Shown here piece by piece: positions 1-5,075 of a stretch of 6,771 nt of DNA. The notes under the pieces were generated by a model that saw only the letters and a program-made list of their open reading frames with translations, was not told the DNA's origin and searched no databases. The translations under genes and the position numbers were made by a program. This DNA comes from Chlamydiota bacterium (GTDB taxonomy: Bacteria; Chlamydiota; Chlamydiia; Chlamydiales; JAJFMB01). The stretch lies in NCBI GenBank assembly GCA_021772355.1, contig JAJFMB010000183.1:1-6771 (forward strand). Direction: 5' to 3'. The number at the start of each line of letters is the position of its first letter. The stretch's first letter is position 1.

Positions 1-220
1 CCGGACCTCCATGAAGAACAACGACAGGAATTCCATCAGGATTGCCATAGAGCGCATAATAAAGTTCGTGAATCTCTGAAACAGGTAGATAACCTTCGAG
101 ACGCGGCGATGATATAATATTTTTTTTATTGATGTGATTCATGTTAGTTGTTTCCTTTTTTTCTTCAGAGAAAACCTGCACTGATAACAGGCAAAGTAGA
201 ACACAAGCTCTAATAAACAT
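1..220 (-). CDS. pip: Proline iminopeptidase, exported, N-terminal part only
   Basis: The gene is read on the minus strand from an ATG at 220 and runs off the left edge after 73 codons, so the catalytic part is missing. Residues 1-18 (MFIRACVLLCLLSVQVFS) form a Sec signal peptide. After a short polar linker comes LEGYLPVSEIHELYYALYG, then NPDG, then VVVLHGGP. This is the N-terminal strand and oxyanion-loop motif (HGGPG) of the proline iminopeptidase family of alpha/beta hydrolases, which remove N-terminal proline from peptides. The start is supported by a ribosome site AAAGGA at 227-232, six bases upstream. Most proline iminopeptidases are cytoplasmic, so the signal peptide is unusual and suggests action in the periplasm or outside the cell. 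Another HGGPG-type aminopeptidase of the same fold cannot be excluded because the Ser/Asp/His triad is outside the window. Confidence 0.82.
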   Translation of the reverse strand, partial: MFIRACVLLCLLSVQVFSEEKKETTNMNHINKKNIISSPRLEGYLPVSEIHELYYALYGNPDGIPVVVLHGGP

Positions 221-263
221 TTTACATCCTTTAAGATTATGAATTTTATATATTAAACAGTAA

Positions 264-286
264 ATAAAAATAAGTCTTTACTTATT
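264..286. promoter_or_regulatory. Candidate operator: dyad element, copy 1
   Basis: A perfect 7-bp inverted repeat AATAAGT-CTTT-ACTTATT lies at 269-286, preceded by an A-tract that makes the 12-mer ATAAAAATAAGT (264-275). The same 12-mer followed by four bases and ACTTA occurs at 3442-3462. The dyad centre is about 50 bp upstream of the predicted start of the EEP transcript and its right edge is 5 bp from the -35 box. That is a usual place for an activator. The protein that would bind is unknown. Confidence 0.45.
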
Positions 287-291
287 ATCTA

Positions 292-320
292 TTACAATTT
301 AATCGCTTGTAAGCTATAAT
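292..320 (+). promoter_or_regulatory. Sigma-70-type promoter of the EEP hydrolase gene
   Basis: TTACAA at 292-297 and a perfect TATAAT at 315-320 are separated by 17 bp. Transcription would start near 327, giving a leader of about 20 nt. The ribosome site AGG (338-340) is six bases from the ATG at 347. Confidence 0.7.
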
Positions 321-346
321 TACTCCTTTACCAAACTAGGTTTGTT

Positions 347-1411
347 ATGCGTAAATACCTTATCATTCTTTCATTTTTTATAACCACTCTAAATGCCGGT
401 GAATTTACAGTTTGTTCTTACAACTGCGGCGGCCTCTCCAATCATTACGACTACATTCGCGCGGTCTGTATGCAAAATCTCATTCAGGAGAGATACAATA
501 CTGAACCTCAATCAATGAGTGACATAGAAAAAACCCAAAAAATTGCTCTTAAGGCTCTGTTTACCGACAACCAAGAAGAGAAGGATAATTTAGATACTCT
601 ATCCTCAAATGCTCTTTGGTATCAGAAGTCTGAAAAAATCGTTACCAATTACAAAATTAGACCTGTCGTCATCCACGATGAAGAAATCAAGGCTATGTTG
701 TTCGATCACCTCAGAAACCTAGCGCAAGACCAAGACAATGACGACCTACAATCTCTTTTAACAATCGGTCGTTATGTGATGGGCGAGAGAATCTTTCACC
801 ACCGCCTAAAGTATGACATTATCTGCTTACAAGAAGCTAACTATCTTAATGCGGCGATGTTCCCGGACCACTATGATGTGCGCTTTTCAGAAACAGGGGG
901 CATGACCACTGGAGTTGCCTGGAATACAGAGCGTTTTGAACTTCTCGAAGATGTCGGTTCCCTTGTCAACCGCGGCTATGCTGTGAAATTATTAGATAAG
1001 GAAGATAATAAAAGCGTCATCATCGCTTCCGGACACATCACGGGATGCCATCCTTTTAAAATCGTTGATTCTGATTCGACTAAAGGGGACAAAGAGCTTA
1101 AAACTATCCTGCAAACATTAGAGGAGAACGAGGCAGATATTAAGTTGATTGGGATGGATTCCAACGTAGCTTCTACACATCCCCGCTTAGGACTTCTCAA
1201 AGAAAGAGACTTTATTCTAGATTATGAGAACTTTTTGGAGCCCACATGCACTAACCCCAACTTCATACTCAATACAAGAATTGATTGGATTGCAGTAAAA
1301 GCTCTCGAAGATATCTCAATTACCAACATTCAAGTTCAGGGCGTCAATCTCAATAGCCTAGAAACAAATATCAGTGACCACAAACCCATTGCGGCCCTCA
1401 TTCGGTATTGA
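347..1411 (+). CDS. Exported endonuclease/exonuclease/phosphatase (EEP) family hydrolase
   Basis: A 354-residue protein with a Sec signal peptide (residues 1-17, cleavage likely after TTLNA, mature end GEF). The EEP (DNase I/sphingomyelinase/inositol-phosphatase) fold is shown by its motifs in order: SYNCGG with N26, CLQEAN with metal-binding E163, SGH with H230, GMDSN with D271 and N273, RIDWI with D313, and SDHKPI with D344 and catalytic H345. The whole metal-dependent phosphodiesterase or phosphatase site therefore appears intact. The substrate (DNA, RNA, phospholipid or inositol phosphate) cannot be told from motifs. The distance between N26 and E163 is far longer than usual for the fold; residues about 35-150 look like a mostly helical, charged insertion. 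The gene has its own promoter and is divergent from pip. Its last 54 bp overlap the 3' end of the opposite-strand Nudix gene. Being exported, it could be a nutrient-scavenging nuclease or phosphatase, or a virulence factor acting on host molecules. Confidence 0.85.
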   Translation: MRKYLIILSFFITTLNAGEFTVCSYNCGGLSNHYDYIRAVCMQNLIQERYNTEPQSMSDIEKTQKIALKALFTDNQEEKDNLDTLSSNALWYQKSEKIVTNYKIRPVVIHDEEIKAMLFDHLRNLAQDQDNDDLQSLLTIGRYVMGERIFHHRLKYDIICLQEANYLNAAMFPDHYDVRFSETGGMTTGVAWNTERFELLEDVGSLVNRGYAVKLLDKEDNKSVIIASGHITGCHPFKIVDSDSTKGDKELKTILQTLEENEADIKLIGMDSNVASTHPRLGLLKERDFILDYENFLEPTCTNPNFILNTRIDWIAVKALEDISITNIQVQGVNLNSLETNISDHKPIAALIRY

Positions 1412-2179
1412 AATGTATCCACGAAGGTGCGCTTGTAACAAAGCATATGAGAGGCATACATCTCTTACTTTTGCCTTGACTACCATGCCGGCAAGAGGGA
1501 CATCCACCTCACCCCTTACCAAACCTTGAAAAACTTGTTGTATAGGTAAGCGCACGACTTTGGCTATTGCTTCGGAATCTTCAGGTTGAGACTCTTGCAC
1601 CCCGGAAACTTCAGCTAGAAAAATCGGTAAAACGGTGACCAACGTTCCTGTATCATGAGCCAATTCCCCTAATGATGTTATCCTAGAAAGAAGACACCCC
1701 GTTTCCTCAGTAGCCTCTCTTTCTGCTGTTTCTTCAGGGCTTTCATTGTTTTCTCTACATCCACGCGGAATTTCAAGTTCCCAAGAACGGGTCGCATGCC
1801 TAAAGATACAGATGAGATAAACAAACTTGCCATCTCGGCTTATTGGAAGCACTCCTGCACCCGGATGCCCATCCAAAGATTTTTTCCAAAGTAAACGGGC
1901 ATAGATGCCGTAATTTCCCTTGGGGAAACGCACCACATCGTTTATCCACATCCAGTAGGAATCATGTGCGACAATTCCAACAGGTCGACCCATCTCTTTT
2001 TTCATTTTTTGCATCGTCTCAGGATCTGTGACAATTTCAATTTCGCCAGCTTCCCAAGATCCCAACGGTCCCAGGGAAGCCGAATACCTCTGTAAAAGAG
2101 AGTGATAATCGTCAAAGTTTTCTGCAGTCCCTATAGCACAAAGTAATAAGCAAAAAATTAGGGCTCTTTTTTTCATCAT
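1358..2179 (-). CDS. Exported Nudix hydrolase, ADP-ribose pyrophosphatase-like
   Basis: A 273-residue protein. Residues 1-19 are a Sec signal peptide (MMKKRALIFCLLLCAIGTA, mature end ENF). A complete Nudix box (GX5EX7REUXEEXGU) occupies residues 140-162, with G140, E146, R154-E155, E158-E159 and G161. The preceding WELEIPRG resembles the WE-PAG strand of ADP-sugar pyrophosphatases. The downstream HDTG region and VRGEVD (222-226) also fit that subgroup. The family cleaves nucleoside diphosphates linked to another group, releasing a nucleoside monophosphate; the exact substrate is unknown. Two ATGs stand in tandem at the start (2179 and 2176); a purine-rich GAAGAGAG lies just upstream. The gene follows brnQ on the same strand after 77 bp and may be co-transcribed. 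Its last 17 codons are antisense to the end of the EEP gene. Residues 22-105 form an N-terminal extension I do not recognise. A signal peptide on a Nudix enzyme is unusual, since most act in the cytoplasm. Confidence 0.85.
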   Translation of the reverse strand: MMKKRALIFCLLLCAIGTAENFDDYHSLLQRYSASLGPLGSWEAGEIEIVTDPETMQKMKKEMGRPVGIVAHDSYWMWINDVVRFPKGNYGIYARLLWKKSLDGHPGAGVLPISRDGKFVYLICIFRHATRSWELEIPRGCRENNESPEETAEREATEETGCLLSRITSLGELAHDTGTLVTVLPIFLAEVSGVQESQPEDSEAIAKVVRLPIQQVFQGLVRGEVDVPLAGMVVKAKVRDVCLSYALLQAHLRGYISIPNEGRNGFVVTDICF

Positions 2180-2257
2180 GACACTCTCTTCATATCTGGG
2201 TTGATATCAATCAAACGAAAAGGGACTTGAATAAGAAAAGCCTTTTACCGCGCTACT

Positions 2258-3385
2258 TCAGACAGAACGATCAGAAATTCCCTCAGAGCGTTTGAAAACG
2301 ACTCTTTTATACCCGTAAATACTTAAATTTACAATGATCATTCCAATTAAAAAGGGATAAAATATTTCCAGAACAGGGGCGGTCACCATAGTGATTCCCT
2401 TCAACCCCGCTAAAGACATAATAAAAGTGATGAGAAGAGAAGAAATTTTTGCTCCTGTTTCACTTTCATATTTTTTGAAAAGCGTTTTACTCAAAAATTC
2501 CGCATACACAACAACAAGAGCAACAGAGGTTGTGAGACATGCTAAAAATATTGCAACAACAGCAATCATACCCATCTGAGGTCCCAAAACATCTTTAGCG
2601 ATATAAGCAAGCATCTGATCTTTCGGCACTGTTTGTAGCATATCGGCATGCGCGCCTGCCAAAGCAATCAAACTCACGTAGACGACACCTAAAAGGGAAA
2701 TCCCAACAACGCATGCTTTAAAAGTAATCCATAAAGGACGCATTTTCTCGTGAGATGTTTTTTGTAAAATATCTATCACCGACGCGGAAAAGAAGAAAGC
2801 AGCGATCAAATCCATTGTATTATAGCCTTCTAACAAGCCTTGATAAAAATACTCCATTCCCTCACCGGAAGGCATCGCAAAAGCATCCTGAATACTGACC
2901 CCTTTGAAAATGATCATCGAAAGACACGCCAAAAGAAGAGGAGTTAGCACATAACCCAAAATATCCAGCATCCGCCCTTTTTTACCGACGACAAAGAAAA
3001 TCAGAACGCAATAAAGCGCGCTAAATACCCACAAAGGGCCGACATTGACATAAGATGAAAGACTCGAATAGGCCAATGTGATGCAGCGCGGAGCCGAGCC
3101 AAGAGGTATCCAAATCGTAAGAAGAATAGCAATTAATATGGATCCGAATCGATTACCTAAACAACGAAAAAAGGCTGTGTAATCCCCTTTATAGACGACC
3201 ATGGCAATTACTCCCAAAAAAGGAACAGCAACAGCGGTCAGCAAGAATCCCAAAGAAGCCAAAAGACATTGGTCCTTGGCTAAATGACCCACATAAAGAG
3301 GGAAAATCAGGTTACCAGAGCCAAAAAACATAGCAAATAAGGCAAGACCAATAAAGATAAAAGAAAATTGTTTATTTCCGATCAT
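2258..3385 (-). CDS. brnQ: Branched-chain amino-acid carrier, LIVCS family
   Basis: A 375-residue polytopic membrane protein that imports leucine, isoleucine and valine, by family knowledge with a sodium or proton ion. Family motifs are clear: MFFGSGNLIFPLYVG in the first membrane segment (residues 19-33), PFLGVIAMVVYKGDY (55-69), GYNTMDLIAAFFF (187-199), FLACLTTSVALVVVYAEF (280-297) and the AP-LEIFYPFLIGMI segment (336-350). By eye there are about ten hydrophobic segments. The protein ends shortly after this last motif, whereas typical members run to about 430-440 residues with two further helices, so the C-terminus seems short. I saw no frameshifted remainder in the 77 bp before the next gene. 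The start is supported by AGAGGA (minus strand, 3390-3395). A promoter lies just upstream, and the gene is divergent from the kynureninase-like gene. Confidence 0.88.
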   Translation of the reverse strand: MIGNKQFSFIFIGLALFAMFFGSGNLIFPLYVGHLAKDQCLLASLGFLLTAVAVPFLGVIAMVVYKGDYTAFFRCLGNRFGSILIAILLTIWIPLGSAPRCITLAYSSLSSYVNVGPLWVFSALYCVLIFFVVGKKGRMLDILGYVLTPLLLACLSMIIFKGVSIQDAFAMPSGEGMEYFYQGLLEGYNTMDLIAAFFFSASVIDILQKTSHEKMRPLWITFKACVVGISLLGVVYVSLIALAGAHADMLQTVPKDQMLAYIAKDVLGPQMGMIAVVAIFLACLTTSVALVVVYAEFLSKTLFKKYESETGAKISSLLITFIMSLAGLKGITMVTAPVLEIFYPFLIGMIIVNLSIYGYKRVVFKRSEGISDRSV

Positions 3386-3409
3386 AATATCCTCTACTCA
3401 ATTTAAGAA

Positions 3410-3438
3410 ATTATATAGTATTTTAACAAAAAATTAAA
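3410..3438 (-). promoter_or_regulatory. Promoter of brnQ
   Basis: On the minus strand a perfect TATAAT (3410-3415) lies 17 bp downstream of a weak TTTAAT (3433-3438). Transcription would start near 3403, giving an 18-nt leader that holds the ribosome site AGAGGA. The weak -35 box would fit a need for an activator bound at the dyad just upstream. Confidence 0.55.
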
Positions 3439-3441
3439 GTG

Positions 3442-3464
3442 ATAAAAATAAGTGTAAACTTAAA
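3442..3464. promoter_or_regulatory. Candidate operator: dyad element, copy 2
   Basis: The 12-mer ATAAAAATAAGT (3442-3453) is followed by GTAA and ACTTA, giving the dyad TAAGT-GTAA-ACTTA at 3449-3462. It matches the element at 264-280 in the 12-mer, in the 4-base gap length and in the right half-site. Its centre is about 52 bp upstream of the predicted brnQ start, almost the same distance as for the EEP gene. Confidence 0.45.
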
Positions 3465-3477
3465 ATATTAAATTGAT

Positions 3478-3491
3478 ACCCCTCGAGGGGT
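3478..3491. repeat. Perfect 14-bp GC-rich palindrome
   Basis: ACCCCTCGAGGGGT reads the same on both strands and stands alone in very AT-rich DNA. It is about 82 bp upstream of the predicted brnQ transcript start and about 190 bp upstream of the predicted start for the kynureninase-like gene. It may be a binding site for a dimeric regulator. It has no loop, so it is a poor RNA hairpin. Confidence 0.5.
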
Positions 3492-3682
3492 TGTGAAGAG
3501 AACAGCAGTGAAAGTTTGAAAACAAACTAATTTTGATACTATTTGATAATACATTCTTTTGTTCATCTTTTCCTCCTATTAACACGAAGGATGCCTAAAT
3601 GTATAAGACATCAATATTTTAATGACAAGCTTTTTTGATTTTGCATGGTTTGAGAAGGGAGCAGGCCAACAGTTGATATAGA

Positions 3683-3711
3683 TTGACTTTTACACTGAAA
3701 TAAATCATACT
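3683..3711 (+). promoter_or_regulatory. Likely promoter of the kynureninase-like gene
   Basis: TTGACT (3683-3688) and CATACT (3706-3711) are separated by 17 bp. The start point would be near 3718, giving a leader of about 18 nt, similar to the other leaders predicted in this window. The -10 box matches consensus at only four positions. Confidence 0.45.
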
Positions 3712-3714
3712 AAC

Positions 3715-3730
3715 TCCTTTAAATAAAGGA
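3715..3730 (+). promoter_or_regulatory. Ribosome site of the kynureninase-like gene inside an inverted repeat
   Basis: TCCTTT-AAAT-AAAGGA is a perfect 6-bp inverted repeat whose right arm is the ribosome site, five bases before the ATG at 3736. This site favours the first ATG over the in-frame ATG at 3760, which has no such site. If the transcript begins upstream of 3715 the hairpin could hide the ribosome site. If it begins near 3718 the repeat would act, if at all, as DNA. Confidence 0.45.
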
Positions 3731-3735
3731 ATTTT

Positions 3736-5019
3736 ATGTCTATAATTATAGCCTTTATTATGGCAACTACCCCTATAACTCAGGATTATGCACTTGAACA
3801 AGACGCAAAAGATCCTCTTGCCGAAGCAAGGTCAGAGTATGTGGTCACAAAACATCTGGAATCTGGGGAGCCGACAACCTATTTTTCCGACATGTCCCTT
3901 GGTCTCGCCCAGATAGCGAGCAAAGAATCTGTGAGGCGCTATTTTGATGAGGTGGAATACGGCCACCGCTCGCGTTTTAACGGTGATCGCGCTTGGGTGA
4001 AACATCCTCAGAAACTCCATGATAAATTAGCTAAAATTGTCGGTGCTAGAGCAGACGAGGTGATCATAGCCGGAACAACGCAAACAAACGCAAACCTGCT
4101 CTTGAATGCCTTCTATAAACCAACACCTGAAAGAAACATCATATTACTTTCAGCACCAACTTTTTCTGGCAACAGCAGCATCGCCAACGAACATGTGCAG
4201 ATGCATGGTTATTCTGAAACAGAATCAGTCCTCACATTGCAGCCCAAAGAAGGAAAAGAGCTTGTCTCTACAAATGACATCCTAGAAGCCCTTGAGGAAA
4301 GAGGCAGTCGGATCTCGGTTGTGTTTCTCGACGGAGTCAACTATGTGACAGGTCAAGCCTTGGACATTAAAAGAATCACTCAAAAGGCACATGAAAAGGG
4401 ATGCAAAGTCATTTTCGACCTAGCTCAAGCAGTGGGCAATATTCCATTAAATTTGCATGAATGGAACGTCGATGCCGCCAACTGGTGCCACTATAAGTTC
4501 TTGAGTGGACCTAATGGGGGTACTGGCGGACTTTTTGTTCATCAAAGGCACGGAGAAGATCCTGATCTCCTACGCCCCGCCGGCTGGAAAGCTGAAGGAC
4601 CGGGTTCCACGAGAGGACATTTCGTCCCGAAAGCTGGAGCAGCCGGATTTCAATTGAGCTCTTCCTCCACCCTTGATCTCTACGCCCTTGAACCCTCCCT
4701 AGAACTCTTCGACAAAGTAGGAATGGACGCCGTTGTCGAAAAATCAAGAGGCTTAACAACTTTCTTTTTAGCTTTACTACAAACAATCGACACAGAAAAA
4801 ATTACCATCGTCACACCGGAAGACCCCTCTCAACGAGGCTGCATGATCTCTTTAAAGGTCACCGAAAACCGACAAGAAATTGTGGACAGGCTTTATAACG
4901 AATATCATATTGATTGCGATACGCGCGACCCCCACTACATCCGCTTCGCCCTCACCCCGCTACACACAAGCTACAACGATGTTTACAACTTAGCCAAGGC
5001 GCTAAAAGAGGTTTTTTAA
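3736..5019 (+). CDS. kynU: Kynureninase-like PLP-dependent enzyme
   Basis: A 427-residue fold-type I PLP enzyme resembling kynureninase, which cleaves kynurenine to anthranilate and alanine in the cytoplasm. Matches to the remembered human enzyme run almost end to end: MSLGLAQ (53-59), YGH (75-77), FYKPTPER (126-133), ITQKAHEKGC (214-223), FDLAQAVGN (227-235), YKFLSGPNGG (253-262) and YIRFALTPLHTSYNDVY (401-417). K254 should form the Schiff base, D228 pairs with the PLP ring, R403 should bind the substrate carboxylate, and H77 and W284 of the substrate pocket are kept. Odd points: the FPSD motif is FSGN (143-146), the DLAH histidine is Q231, the GWFGH motif is GWKAE (283-287), and the SNPP asparagine is replaced by S309. 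These changes cast doubt on kynurenine as the substrate. No trp gene is in the window. The start at 3736 is chosen for its ribosome site. The next gene follows after 56 bp and may share the transcript. Confidence 0.78.
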   Translation: MSIIIAFIMATTPITQDYALEQDAKDPLAEARSEYVVTKHLESGEPTTYFSDMSLGLAQIASKESVRRYFDEVEYGHRSRFNGDRAWVKHPQKLHDKLAKIVGARADEVIIAGTTQTNANLLLNAFYKPTPERNIILLSAPTFSGNSSIANEHVQMHGYSETESVLTLQPKEGKELVSTNDILEALEERGSRISVVFLDGVNYVTGQALDIKRITQKAHEKGCKVIFDLAQAVGNIPLNLHEWNVDAANWCHYKFLSGPNGGTGGLFVHQRHGEDPDLLRPAGWKAEGPGSTRGHFVPKAGAAGFQLSSSSTLDLYALEPSLELFDKVGMDAVVEKSRGLTTFFLALLQTIDTEKITIVTPEDPSQRGCMISLKVTENRQEIVDRLYNEYHIDCDTRDPHYIRFALTPLHTSYNDVYNLAKALKEVF

Positions 5020-5075
5020 GTCGCCAATTTTATAAATTTTGAGTACACTATCGCCTCAATACAAAGGTTGGTGTA

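Larger units (their letters stand above)
221..346. promoter_or_regulatory. Divergent intergenic region between pip and the EEP hydrolase gene
   Basis: A very AT-rich 126-bp spacer serving two divergent genes. It holds a clear plus-strand promoter (292-320), a ribosome site for each gene, and an inverted repeat at 269-286 that recurs upstream of brnQ. No minus-strand promoter with good boxes and a sensible distance to the pip ribosome site could be assigned. Confidence 0.6.
3386..3735. other. 350-bp AT-rich intergenic region between brnQ and the kynureninase-like gene
   Basis: No convincing gene was found here. It contains the brnQ promoter, the second copy of the shared dyad element (3442-3464), a GC-rich 14-bp palindrome (3478-3491), a small inverted repeat AGTTTG-AAAA-CAAACT (3513-3528), two overlapping micro-ORFs (3599-3681), the predicted promoter of the kynureninase-like gene, and an inverted repeat over its ribosome site. 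This density of dyads in a divergent spacer suggests controlled expression of one or both genes. Confidence 0.55.

Noticed and set aside
236..264. Minus-strand boxes TTTACT and CATAAT, 17 bp apart, as a pip promoter
   Set aside because: The start would fall near 229, inside the pip ribosome site (227-232), leaving no usable leader.
2201..2210. Palindrome TTGATATCAA between brnQ and the Nudix gene
   Set aside because: It is only 10 bp, AT-rich and found once; no matching site elsewhere in the window and no adjoining promoter could be assigned.
3513..3528. Inverted repeat AGTTTG-AAAA-CAAACT followed by AATTTT, as a terminator
   Set aside because: The stem is short and AT-rich, the T-run is brief, and no gene on either strand ends just before it.
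3760..3762. Second in-frame ATG as the start of the kynureninase-like gene
   Set aside because: It lacks an upstream ribosome site, while the ATG at 3736 has AAAGGA at proper spacing.
3619..3801. Minus-strand 60-codon frame across the start of the kynureninase-like gene
   Set aside because: It overlaps a well-supported gene and promoter, has no recognisable motif and no clear ribosome site.
4511..4786. Minus-strand 91-codon frame inside the kynureninase-like gene
   Set aside because: It is antisense to conserved kynureninase motifs; its Arg-rich composition is typical of a shadow frame.
5026..5038. AATTT-TAT-AAATT after the kynureninase-like gene, as a terminator
   Set aside because: The stem has only A-T pairs and would be unstable; a functional terminator is unlikely.
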